The notes under the pieces were generated by a model, which was not told the origin of the DNA, did no database searches, and was given only the letters and a program-made list of their open reading frames with translations. Below, one piece after another: positions 12,136-25,100 of a DNA stretch of 64,000 nucleotides; the first letter of the stretch is position 1, and each line of letters opens with the position of its first letter. The stretch is from the NCBI GenBank assembly GCA_963693285.1, contig OY848917.1, positions 12,214,192 through 12,278,191 of the forward strand. The letters run 5' to 3'. Position numbers and translations under genes: made by a program. This stretch comes from Xestospongia muta (Eukaryota; Porifera; Demospongiae; Haplosclerida; Petrosiidae).

Positions 12136-14032
12136 CTGAAAAACGGACCGACTCCTACGCTTTTTCTACAGAGTAAGTACTAATCCTTTGGAAATCTCAG
12201 AAGTTGTCAAAATTCTACAAGAACCTCATAAGAACCAGTTTATTATTCTTCTCCCAATAAAGCCAAAAGGAGGAGAGATATATCTCTATCAAGCGGGCGA
12301 TAATGACTCGTTTAAAGGTACGTTTTTGTTAGGGCTAGATTTTGTCACATTATGGTATGGTACTCATTAATAATGTTCTCAGCAAAATAATTTATGGACA
12401 TGCTTTATAAAAGATAGTCACTTCCTACAAAAGTTTATATAAACATGTGTCATTCTTTTCATTCTGATTTCTTCTGTCTCAAAAGATAACTGGCGTTGTG
12501 ATCAATATCGGTGGGCGAACCAAGGAGTCTGTAAATTACCTAAAAAGCGCTTTAATAAAAAAACCTACTTTCAAGCAGACACTCCAGATGGTCATCATTA
12601 GTCTCGCGTAGCCAGCCCCTCCTCCCTACGGGAAAGGAGGGTCTGGTCAACTGTAAGTATAGCTCTCGTTCAGAAAACTACCGGATATCCGGTAGTCGAT
12701 AAGTGGTTTTAAGAGGGAGGAGGGCAAACAGCCACTTTAAAAATGCTGACTCAACAAATGCCAGATACCTCTGTAGTAGTTCTTTCAAGTTTTTCCGTGC
12801 GTTTTCAGCGTAAATGAGTTCAGAAGGCTCTTTTGTTCTGCCATGAAGTTTACAAATAACCTATGCTTTCATTAATAAAGTTGTAATAAAGTATAACTGT
12901 TGAAACTGTCATGGATAATCGAGAAGCTGCAATTCAAGCTTCTGCTACTAGATTAGAAGTTACAATTAAGGTGAACCAATAATGGCTTTCATCTCTGGGG
13001 AGTGATGTGTTTGTGACTCTTCCAACAGCTACGCACTGAAACGGTTGCGAGAGTTACTACACGCAGCATTGTGCTTCTGTTAAGTCAGCATTTTCAAAGT
13101 GGGTGTTTGCCCTCCTCCCTCTTAAAACCACTTATCGACTACCGGATATCCGGTAGTTTTCTGAACGAGAGCTATACTTACAGTTGACCAGACCCTCCCT
13201 TCCCGCAGGGAGGAGGGGCTGGCTACGCGAGACTAGGTCATCATTACAATTTACTAAGGATGCTTATCAGCTGGTGATTAACACAAGTATCACGTTAGTT
13301 CACTATTTAGATGATGAAAACATGGCTGTACACATCCCTCATGGTAATACAAAGCATAACAAAGACTGTGGCTATGTACTAACTTGCCTTTCAGTTCTTA
13401 GAAAGGCTGAAAAAAGGAGTATGACTGAAAAACCATCTAAAATTTATAAGTCAGAAATCACACAACCTGTTTTTATTCCATACTTGTGTATCATGCAACC
13501 TCTTAATTCAAAAGAAGTGGAAAACATACAACTCAAACAACTGAAAAAAAGAGATTATCACATGATCCCCTTTACAATGTCCATGAGCTTGCTCATGACT
13601 TACCAGAATTTGTTCACTCCATACGTATTTACCCTGATCTACTCTGTGTCTTTGGTCAAAAAGTTTTTTCTAAATGAGTTAGACAGAGTACTCCTTCTTG
13701 AATCTTCATCACCACAGTTATTATCCTATGTACCACCTTTTAACTTGGTGACTTCTATATATCTGTGGTGTCATTTCATCATACACTTTTTAAAGAAACA
13801 CCTACAATTCCTGCTGCCTTGTATGAGAGAAAATTCGAGGAAAACCACAGAAAATGCTCAATTTATGTTGGAAATTGGTGAGATCACTTAGAACTACTAC
13901 ATACCAGATCGTTACAGATGAAGAATGAGCTATTGTCAACGCAATCTCTGAGGTATTTACTCAAGCAGTCCAGCTACGTTGCTGGAACCACATCTTTAGA
14001 GATGTTACAAGGTGGTTAAGAAGTCATGGTAA
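12136..14032 (+). pseudogene. MULE transposase, broken and interrupted
   Basis: Blocks in order: EISEVVKILQEPHKNQF (12188 on, then a GTACGT donor at about 12317); DNWRCDQYRWANQGVCKLP (12485 on, FLYWCH/WRKY-like Trp and Cys spacing); FTKDAYQL with HYLDDENMAVHIPHG (13249 on); LYNVHELAHDLPEFVHSIR; NELDRVLLLESSSPQLLSY; LGDFYISVVSFHHTLF; and IVTDEE(stop)AIVNAISE followed by LRCWNHIFRDVTRWLRSHG. The last block resembles the MULE catalytic segment (TD-E...C-x-x-H). At least three frame changes and a TGA right after TDEE break it, and a 637-bp foldback element sits in the middle (12599-13235). This is the likely former mobilising gene of the surrounding element. Confidence 0.65.
12599..13235. mobile_element. 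637-bp foldback element with 9-bp target duplication
   Basis: Inverted arms 12599-12755 and 13079-13235 (about 157 bases) are nearly identical, with only a handful of mismatches, both starting TAGTCTCGCGTAGCCAGCCC. GGTCATCAT flanks it exactly on both sides (12590-12598 and 13236-13244). A 9-base duplication is typical of the Mutator superfamily. Each arm contains the palindrome ACCGGATATCCGGT. The roughly 320-bp centre has no recognisable protein. It is inserted in the transposase coding region of the surrounding MULE, and the high arm identity suggests a recent insertion. Confidence 0.9.
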
Positions 14033-14245
14033 TAGATTTTGATAAGAGTTAAGAATGTTTAGATGCAACAAGGGTTTAGATTGTAAACTATTGTGTATTT
14101 TATAAAGAAAACTATAACGAAAACTATCAACTTTAACCGATCACGCAAAAGTAAACTATAATTTTATTTATAATACAATACGTGCACTTATTATTAGAAT
14201 TTTTCTCGGTTGCGTATAATAGTTTTCCTCACTTCCGTATAATTG

Positions 14246-14313
14246 GTTCCGTATAATAGTGATCGATTCCTGTCCGCTCCGAGCCGTTTTGTTCCGTGGA
14301 ATAGTGACCACCA
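14246..14313 (-). repeat. right terminal inverted repeat of the MULE
   Basis: Reverse complement of the left arm, about ten bases longer in the middle section (CGGCTCGGAGCGGACAGGA-type insert). Confidence 0.8.
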
Positions 14314-16114
14314 ATAAGAAGAAAGACCGAATTAGAAGCTATTTATGCAAAAATTATGGTACATATGCTAATGATTATTCTAAAATAGACAGATTTAAGA
14401 GAGAGATCAATGTCGCATTTGTCATTAAATCTAGCCTTACACTGTGCGAGGCAAACCCTGCTTATCCACGTATTCTAGTTTAATTAATTATCTTTTTCAT
14501 TAATGAAATTTTAGAACAGCTTGCTGGATACAGAAGTTACGTTAGTGAAGCTAACATTGTTTGTTTAAAAGTGTTTTTGTTTTATTCAAACAAATAAAGG
14601 AAGCGTATATGACTGCTAGATAGTGATTTGAAACATATATGTTATCTCAGTGCACGAAAAAAACATTTGACTCTCGAGTTTGTTATGGCTCCTACAAATA
14701 CAAAGTACAAAGGTTCTGCTTCGAATGAATGCTTTGACATTATACCTTCTAACTACTTTCGAAGTTAGAACTATTATAGACAAAAACTTTTTTACCATGT
14801 TTTAAAGTTGCGGCATATAGATATAAGCTTACAGAAACCTCAGAACTAGATCTTTAGTCGTCTGTTCGAATTTTTAGAAGTAGCAGTTGGATAAAGTACC
14901 TTTAGAAGCCTATTTTATTTCGCTTTAGATTATGAAATGTTTAAATCTGTTGGGACAAAATGGAATACAAAGTGAACATGGCGTCTTGGTATCTGCTTTT
15001 ATGTGACATCAAGTAAATTTGCAATTGTAAACGAAGTCTCGCACATGTAGGTAAAAGTTTTAGAATGTATTAAAAAATGTCATTACAGCGAACGTAAAAA
15101 CAAAATAGAAAAGTCAGACAAAGAACTAGAAAACATTTATATAATCTAGACTCACAAACTACTAGGAACATTAAAATTCAAGGCCACAATCAAGTTAGTT
15201 TGATGATTCTCTCATTCTTTTAAAGTTTCACAGAACTTTTGTCCAACTCAACATGAAGAGAGTATATGACCTCACACTGCTACAAATTATGTATTCATTA
15301 TAGTTAAATTAAAGGGTTGCATCTTTTAGATATAAGTCATGGGTCAAACTTTGAATTGAATTAATGAACAGAATATAGTGTATGAAGTAGGGACTTCCTT
15401 ATTGCTTCATGAAAAAGGCCTATATAGAAAAAAGATCATATAAAGGTTTAATTCATTATGATAAGTAAAACAATGAAGCTATACAACATTCTTTGTTCCT
15501 TTTTGGCTACATTTGAAGATAACACTTTTTTTCATAAGGTCGTAAATAGTCTCACCTTGATACCAAACACGAACAACTACTTTTTTCTTTTACAAGTAAG
15601 ATACTAGCATTCAAACGATGGATATAATACTGTACTCCTTCCATCTGTCTATGTTAACCATAATTTGAGTAGTGGAATCCAATTGATCAACTGAAATGTA
15701 ATTAAATGTAACCTTTGTGACTCTTTATGCACATTACCAAAGTGGGAGGTCCAATTTGGTAATTTCAATGCATTTTATAACTGGTAAACTCTCTGCTATG
15801 CATCTAAATGAGCGTTTGTTATGCTAGCTTGAACAATTCTCATGTTATGAAGTGTTTTTGTGTTCTTTCTTAAATAAAATTATATCTGCATACTGTCCAC
15901 ACACTTTATGGATAATTAGACTATTTTCTTCAATAGTGCTTTTATAATGATTAGTACTAAAGTTACCAATTTTAGTAGACTGCTTCCTGCATACATTTTG
16001 CTAACCATGTTAGTATTGTATTATTAATAGTCTCCTAGTGATATTTCTGAGTATTGTTAACTACAGCAAGATTAACTTATTTAATCAACTTTATGTACAT
16101 TAAATTTTCTTTAG
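14314..16114. other. intergenic, upstream of the ankyrin gene
   Basis: No gene is supported. The open frame around 14314-14483 is not protein-like. The sequence just before 16115 (TTTTCTTTAG) is a good splice acceptor, so an untranslated first exon and the promoter of the downstream gene probably lie somewhere in this interval, but I cannot place them. Confidence 0.35.
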
Positions 16115-16123
16115 AAATTAAAC

Positions 16124-19100
16124 ATGGCTACAAGACTGACAAAGGAAGAAATGTTAACTGTAAGTTTACTGATTGGAAATTTAATTTTGTATAAAAATTG
16201 TGAACATGAACACTCAAAAAGTCCACAAGGGTTTGCATGGAAAATTACAATATATATATGTATATATACACCTCTGACCTACATTTACACTATATATGTA
16301 AGTTATGTGTACCTTTTTTGATACTTAGTATAAATTACATTGAATTGCATTGCTATGCTTAATCTTCTTCATCAAATGTACAAATGTGTTACTATTACAC
16401 TAACAACAAAGTTGTAAGTTATTAACATCTAGAAGTAATTCTTGTTAGAACTACAGGACATATAAAGTAAGCCATATATCATCATCTACTGACAAAACAG
16501 TTGTAGCATTGTAACAAACTTACTGTGTTGGTCAGTATCTGTCTGTGTTTCATCATGTCAACAGTACATTACACACTCTGATGGTAGTACAGCTTAGAAG
16601 TATCTTTGCTTGTAATTAAGAATTTGAAAGAACAAATTAGCAAGAAACAAAAGTGTAAAAGTTGACTAACTATTTGAACAAGCAAGTAACCTTTGAGCAA
16701 TCCTTTAGCAGTGAGCTAATTAATAAAACTGCAGACAACTCTGTCTACACTTAAATTGTATATTTGATAGCATGCAGACAGTTCCATTGATCAATTTTAT
16801 AATATATAATACACATGGCACTGGTAATTGTATAGTATCAACATGTATATTAATTGAGTTTATGTAATGTAATGTACTATGTCTCTTGAGGACATGACTG
16901 TAAATCAGTTTACCACTCATAAGCATGAATAATGACTACATAGACCTATGTAATATGGCTATTATAATAGTCTGTTTTGCCTTTGACATTGCTACCTGAC
17001 ATGTGGACGCATTATAAAATAGCCACTAGTTGTGATTTATTGTAGTACAATAACTAACTGTTAGCTAATGAAATATGGTTAATGGCATAGTTTGTTTAAC
17101 CCTTTGGTTTCTTATTCTGGCTGGTAATTTAAAAAATTTTTTTTTGAGTCTAGGAATATTTTATTATACGCATTTAGTGTTTTTGTTTTTGCCACAGAAT
17201 AACAGTCTAATTGAATGTGCTAAAAAAGGTGACTTGTCAGGAATTAAGTTTGCTCTCTCCAGAGGAGCTGATGTAAATGCTACTGATTTGGTAAGTTAGT
17301 TTTATTATTAAAACATTAAACTTTGCACTTTACAATGAAGGAATCTATCTAAACATATTTCCCGTTTATTGCAATTAATATTAGGCTTTGTTTTTAAGGT
17401 TATGGATGCCATCAGTATGAATATTAATCCAGTATTGTTAATCTGAATTCCCTATAAAATAGTAAACATGTCAACAAATTGACTGCTGTGACTTCTGTTA
17501 AACTCAAGATATTTATTTGATTAAGCTTTTGAAGATCTTCTAATTTAAAAAAATGTTTACTTTTATTCAATTTTTGTTCTGAGACTTTTAAAAGTATTAA
17601 GGGTCTACCTATGCATTGATTAGTGGAAGGTTTTCTCTGAGAAGCACTTTAAATGGTGGTCATGATATTTGCTTGTAATTTCTCAGGAGATAGTAAGCCA
17701 ATTTCAAGAGAGTAATATGACTCCTTGTATAGAAAATTTACAAAAAAGGTCCCATCAATGTCTTTTGATCTTTTTATTTGCAACTATTTTCATATATGAT
17801 GAAAATCCTTGTATGGATCAAAAAATGTGACATTTAACTTTTGGTGAAAGTGAGTCTTGCTACTTGCACAAAATACATTCTCGTGGTTTCAATAGCTAAT
17901 GAATCTTAATAAATATTATACTTCGGTATATATCAGATAGTGGCAGGTTGTCATTTGTTAATAATTATTAATTATTAATTGATTGATTAAAGTGGTACAT
18001 TTCTGTTGTGTTTGTTTCTTAAGTGTTGTTATTGTGATGGATGCAGATATTGATCAAACGTTTTTTGTTTATGTTTTTTCATTGGTATTAGAGCTGTGTC
18101 ATAACAAGAATTACCTATCTTGGTATTAAATATTTAATTTCAAGAAATATCACTGTATAAAAATACCCTTTCTCTTATAAATTGTAATACTTTAAAGCTT
18201 TTTTAATGGTTTTCATGTTTGATTTAAAACAAATCTAAAAATCTATTGGTCCAGCTGAAGTATTATCAAGCAATATAGCAACTAAACATCCATCCTGTCA
18301 TTGATAGAGGCAATTTGTATTAAAACTTAAATGATGCAGTATTTAAATTTTTCAATTAGTTGTACAATATTGAACTATGATTACAGTACTGATGTAATAA
18401 TTATTGGTCAGGTCTACTTGGCATACTTATTGCTATTTTCATAATTTAAAAGATGGTCTTTTGAAAAGTACAGAATGTTAATTAATTTTGAGTAACCAAT
18501 TGAGTGAGTCATAATGGAAGTACAGACATGACAATAACTTAAAGGCTTAAGGCTGGTTCACATAACAACACAAAACATTGCGTCATGTTGCGTTGCATAA
18601 GTATGTCAATTTATGACACAGTCCATGCATGACACACAAACGTGAAATGTCACAATGCAAGGATAGATTTGATTTCTATCTTAACGTTCCAAACAATGCG
18701 TTCAACTAATCAAATTTCAATAACTACGTGTTTAATGCTAGACGAAAAACTTATCAAGGCTGTTCATTATTTCCCTTGCTTGTGGCAAGTATCAAGCAAA
18801 AGCTACAAGGATGCAAGAGCAAGAGAAAACACATGGAAGGAAGTAGCTAACCAGGTATGAACAAACGGTGAGAGTATGCTAGCAAGGGTCCAACCTGCAC
18901 AAACAAATAATCTATTTAATTAACTTGTAACAAAATTACATATTTTTATTGCTTACCTGTGTTAAGAAAAGGTCGAATCTTTCTTTTGACATTCTTTAAT
19001 ATATAAAATGTTATTCAATGTCTGACAGATACATTTATTGAATCAAATTGTGAAACTCTCCTTGTTGGAGCCGCTGACTAAATATAGGATGCACACACAT

Positions 19101-22100
19101 TGTTCTTCTACGCTTCTGTCGCCTTCTATGTTCCTGTAAAGCGAAACTATCAGTAGCATTTTAGTCTCCACTATAAGGGTGGAGTTTAGTTCACATGTGT
19201 CATCTTAATTATATAAACAGCATTGACACTGTGCTGTGACGCCAAAAATGCAATGCAATACATATACAAGCGTACTTTTGTCAACCCACCATTACTCTTA
19301 AAAGCCACATGGTAAATTATTGTTAGGTACTCCAATGTTTACTTTGCATCTTGTTTACCTCTCTCTTACATTATACTATATTTACAACAAATTATTTTGT
19401 ATTGGTCATCTCCATTGAATTAGTAGTAATACCTGTACAGAAACCTATTCAATATACAACATGGAGTAGATATAGACAATGTACAGGTATATAGTATTTA
19501 TCATCACAATTATAGTGGACAGCTGAAGATTAGGTACTTTTACGAAATCTATGTTAGCATGTTAGTGGTCTAATTTGACTGTTAATATTTTGTTTGTTAT
19601 TACAATAGGAAGGATGGGCAGCCCTTCATTATGCAAGTTTTGAAGGACATACAAAGATTGTTGAAGTATTAGTCAACCATAATGCTGACATAAATATTGT
19701 TACTAAGGTAATTAAGATAACAAGAATGAGTATGTTTCACTGTAGTGTATTAATCTGTGTGAATGAATAGATATTAACTATTAAAGAAAACATAGCATAG
19801 ACATTATGATACAAGAAATAAGACAGACAAGTGAAAAAGCTGAAAGTAGTAATGCTAGTATGAATATTCCTACATAGTAGCCACAGAGACTCAGTAGTTG
19901 GGTATGTGTTGACTAGCTTAAGAAAACGTTGTGGCTATTATAAATAAAATCTCCCCTTAGTTTTTCATTATGTTTACCATGACTTAATTGTTGCATCTCT
20001 GTACACATTAACAGTAATTATATGTAAGTTAACAAAGATAAGTACTATATATATTAAAGTAACGATACTTGAAAAAAATTTTTTTTCTTTCATTAATTAT
20101 GATGCTCTTCTTACTTGTGACTTGAATGTGTCCTTAACGATATAACAGATAGATGTGATGAATTAGAGTAAACATTTTAAGTGTATTTCAATCCAATGTT
20201 TTCTTTTTATTTACTCTATTGCTTTTCTCTAAATATTTATGATGCTGTGAATACTTGTGATCTGAATGTGTCCTTTACAACATAATAGAAGGTAAGTGCA
20301 ATTTAATATAGTATAAATTCTAAGTGTATTTCAATCCAATGTTTTTATTTAATTTTACTCTATTGCTTTTCTCTATATATTTATGATGCTGTAATTACTT
20401 GTGATCTGAATGTGTTCTTTACTATATAATAGTCTGTAAGTGCAATTTAATATAGTATAAATTCTAATTGTATTTCAATCCAATGTTTTTATTTTATTTA
20501 TTCTATTGCTTTTCTCTATATATTTATGATGCTGTGATTACTTGTGATCTGAATGTGTCCTTTACAACATAATAGAAGGTAAGTGCAATTTAATATAGTA
20601 TAAATTCTAAGTGTATTTCAATCCAATGTTTTTATTTAATTTTACTCTATTGCTTTTCTCTATATATTTATGATGCTGTAATTACTTGTGATCTGAATGT
20701 GTTCTTTACTATATAATAGTCTGTAAGTGCAATTTAATATAGTATAAATTCTAAGTGTATTTCAATCCAATGTTTTTATTTTATTTATTCTATTGCTTTT
20801 CTCTATATATTTATGATGCTGTGATTACTTGTGATCTGAATGTGTCCTTTACAACATAATAGAAGGTAAGTGCAATTTAATATAGTATAAATTCTAAGTG
20901 TATTTAAATCCAATGTTTTTATTTAATTTTACTCTATTGCTTTTCTCTATATATTTATGATGCTGTAATTACTTGTGATCTGAATGTGTTCTTTACTATA
21001 TAATAGTCTGTAAGTGCAATTTAATATAGTATAAATTCTAATTGTATTTCAATCCAATGTTTTTATTTTATTTATTCTATTGCTTTTCTCTATATATTTA
21101 TGATGCTGTGATTACTTGTGATCTGAATGTGTCCTTTACAACATAATAGAAGGTAAGTGCAATTTAATATAGTATAAATTCTAAGTGTATTTCAATCCAA
21201 TGTTTTTATTTAATTTTACTCTATTGCTTTTCTCTATATATTTATGATGCTGTAATTACTTGTGATCTGAATGTGTTCTTTACTATATAATAGTCTGTAA
21301 GTGCAATTTAATATAGTATAAATTCTAATTGTATTTCAATCCAATGTTTTTATTTTATTTACTCTATTGCTTTTCTCTATATATTTATGATGCTGTAATT
21401 ACTTGTGATCTGAATGTGTTCTTTACTATATAATAGATTGTAAGTGCAATTTAATATAGTATAAATTCTAAGTGTATTTCAATCCAATGTTTTTATTTTA
21501 TTTATTCTATTGCTTTTCTCTAAATATTTATGATGTTGTGATTACTTGTGATCTGAATGTGTCCTTTACAACATAATAGTTTGTAAGTGCAATTTAATAT
21601 AGTATAAATTCTAAGTGTATTTCAATCCAATGTTTTTATTTTATTTATTCTATTGCTTTTCTCTAAATATTTGTGATGTTGTGATTTCTTGTGATCTGAA
21701 TGTGTCCTTTACAACATAATAGTTTGTAAGTGCAATTTAATATAGTATAAATTCTAAGTGTATTTCAATCCAATGTTTTTATTTAATTTTACTCTATTGC
21801 TTTTCTCTATATATTTATGATGCTGTAATTACTTGTGATCTGAATGTATCCTTGACAATATAATAGTCTGTAAGTACAATTTAGTATAATATAAATTCTA
21901 ATTATATTTCATTCCAATGTTTTTATTTTATTTACTCTATTGCTTTTCTCTATATATTTATGATGCTGTAATTACTTGTGATCTGAATGTGTTCTTTACA
22001 ATATGATAATTGGTAAGTACAATTTAATATAGTAACAATTCTAATTGTATTTCAATCCAATGTTTTTATTTAATTTTACTCTATTGCTTTTCTCTATATA

Positions 22101-25100
22101 TTTATGATGCTGTAATTACTTGTGATCTGAATGTATCCTTTACAATATAATAGTTTGTAAGTGCAATTTATTATAGTATAAATTCTCAATGTATTTCAAT
22201 CCAATGTTTTTATTTTATTTACTCTATTGCTTTTCTCTATATATTTATGATGCTGTGATTACTTGTGATCTGAATGTGTCCTTTACAACATAATAGAAGG
22301 TAAGTGCAATTTAATATAGTATAAACACTAAGTGTATTTCCATCCAATGTTTTTATTTTATTTATTCTATTGCTTTTCTCTAAATATTTATGATGTTGTG
22401 ATTACTTGTGATCTGAATGTGTCCTTTACAACATAATAGTTTGTAAGTGCAAACTAATATAGTATAAATTCTAAGTGTATTTCAATCTAATGTTTTTACT
22501 TTATTTATTCTATTGCTTTTCTCTAAATATTTATGATGTTGTGATTACTTGTGATCTGAATGTGTCCTTTACAACATAATAGTTTGTAAGTGCAATTTAA
22601 TATAGTATAAATTCTAAGTGTATTTCAATCCAATGTTTTTATTTAGTTTTACTCTATTGCTTTTCTCTATATATTTATGATGCTGTAATTACTTGTGATT
22701 TGAATGTATCCTTGACAATATAATAGTCTGTAAGTGCAATTTAGTATAATATAAATTCTAATTATATTTCATTCCAATGTTTTTATTTTATTTACTCTAT
22801 TGCTTTTCTCTATATATTTATGATGCTGTAATTACTTGTGATCTGAATGTGTTCTTTACAATATGATAATTGGTAAGTACAATTTAATATAGTAACAATT
22901 CTAATTGTATTTCAATCCAATGTTTTTATTTAATTTTACTCTATTGCTTTTTTCTATATATTTATGATGCTGTAATTACTTGTGATCTGAATGTATCCTT
23001 TACAATATAATAGTTTGTAAGGGCAATTTATTATAGTATAAATTCTCAATGTATTTCAATCCAATGTTTTTATTTTATTTACTCTATTGCTTTTCTCTAT
23101 ATATTTTTGATGCTGTGATTACTTGTGATCTGAATGTGTCCTTTACAACATAATAGAAGGTAAGTGCAATATAATATAGTATAAACTCTAAGTGTATTTC
23201 CATCCAATGTTTTTATTTTATTTATTCTATTGCTTTTCTTTATATATTTATGATGGTTTGATTACTTGTGATCTGAATGTGTCCTTTACTATACAATAGT
23301 TGGTAAGTGTGATATAATATTTGTACATGTGTTTTGTCATTGTGGTAAAGAAGGTATTTGTTGTATTTGTTCTGTTTGAATTATGAATAAGTATTAAATT
23401 TTGTTGGAAGACTTCTCTTATAACTATGTGAGTTCAATGTCTTTGTAAGGGATGCTAGCTCATCTTCTAGACTACTAAGAATTAGTAACTTCTGTTATTG
23501 CTACATTTTACTGTTAATTGTCAAATTTATTTTTATAATTGTATACTTTAAAAAGTTGTTAATCAAAAAGTGTCTATAATGATATAATGATTATGTTTGT
23601 TTTGCTGAGTGTTATTTATATTGGTAGCATTATTGTAAGAATTATTAAGAGTTTTTTTAGTTTAAAAATGATTATAGCGATAAGATAATGTTGTCTTAGT
23701 TTGTAAAGTTACTAGTATAGTGATATAATATATATATAACAGTAATAACATTGATAATATCCAACTGTTTCGATATGTTGTCTTGGTTCACATTAATGGA
23801 TTATTATAATGTATTTAGGAGGGATCTACTCCTGTTATGTTAGCAGCAAAGAAGGGATACAAAGATATTGTTTTGATTTTAACACAGAAAGGAGCCAATC
23901 TAGAAGTTGTTAACGAAGTAAGTACTTATGTACATACAAGAAGTAGCTAAAAATAAAATGGAAGTCCAAATGCAAGTTCATTTTCCTTAAAGACAGTTGT
24001 TAATTATGATAATATTGTAATTGTTGTGATACTGTTAAGATTGAATTATTGTCTTTAATGATATGTTAAATAAAATGAGTATTGGAAGGAAAACAGGCTG
24101 CAAAGCACTGATCATAATATTAGGAAAAAGTATAATGTTTTGACAACGTGCAGTGATAAATTTTCTTATTTATTGCACACAAATCAATAGATAACGATGA
24201 CATGTTATATATGACATATTTATCATGACAATTAAGGAGGACAACTAAAAATTATGTAGTGGTCTAATTTGACAGTTATTGTTTTGTTTGTTATTACAAT
24301 AGGAAGGATGGGCAGCCCTTCATTATGCAAGTTTTGAAGGACATACAAAGATTGTTGAAGTATTAGTCAACCATAATGCTGACATAAATATTGTTACTAA
24401 GGTAATTAAGACAACAAGAATGAGTATGTTTCACTGTAGTGTATTAATCTGTGTGAATGAATAGATATTAACTATTAAAGAAAACATAGCATAGACATTA
24501 TGATACAAGAAATAAGACAGAGTAGTAAAAATGCTGAAAGTAGTAATGCTAGTATGAATATTCCTACATAGTAGCCACAGAGACTCAGTAGTTGGGTTTG
24601 TGTTGACGATACTTGAAAACATGTTTTTTTTCTTTCCATAATTATGATGCTGTTATTACTTGTGATCTGAAATGTGTCCTTTACAATATAATAGTCTGTA
24701 AATGCAATTTAATATAGTATAAATTCTAAGTGTATTTCAATTCAATGTTTTTAGTTTATTTACTCTATTGCTTTTCTCTATATATTTATGATGTTGTGAT
24801 TACTTGTGATCTGAATGCGTCCTTTACAATATAATAGTTTGTAAATGCAAATTAATATAGTATAAATTTTAATTGTATTTCAATCCAATGTTTTTATTTT
24901 ATTTACTCTATTGCTTTTCTCTATATATTTATGATGCTGTAATTACTTGTGATCTGAATGTGTCCTTTACAATATAATAGTTTGTAAGTGCAATTTAATA
25001 TAGGATAAATTCTAAGTGTGTTTCAATCCAATGTTTTTATTTAATTTTATTCTATTGCTTTTCTCTATATATTTATGATGCTGTAATTACTTGTGATCTG

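Larger units (their letters stand above)
11061..14313. mobile_element. Mutator-like (MULE) DNA transposon, decayed
   Basis: The element is bounded by long inverted repeats that both start TGGTGGTCACTATTCCACGG (11061-11118 and, reversed, 14246-14313). The arms match well at both ends and differ by indels in the middle. Inside on the plus strand are remains of a transposase with the TDEE...CWNH pattern of MULE catalytic domains. Long terminal repeats plus that transposase support the Mutator superfamily. A 9-base target duplication is not clear: the flanks TGAAAAAGA and ATAAGAAGA agree at six of nine positions. The interior has been further invaded by a foldback element and holds a hAT-type fragment on the other strand. 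Confidence 0.7.

Noticed and set aside
14259..14483. Plus-strand frame across the right end of the MULE
   Set aside because: It starts inside the terminal inverted repeat and has no protein-like conservation.
16159..16321. Read-through of exon 1 into the following intron as coding
   Set aside because: A perfect GTAAGT follows the twelfth codon, and the read-through soon becomes TATATA-type low-complexity sequence.
18549..19290. Complete Harbinger element in intron 2
   Set aside because: A left-end-like sequence is present, but no matching inverted right end or target duplication could be found, so only the MADF fragment is reported.
20101..23330. Regular repeats resembling a CRISPR array
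   Set aside because: Units are contiguous 143-144-bp tandem copies without unique spacers, in a spliced animal gene; this is a satellite.
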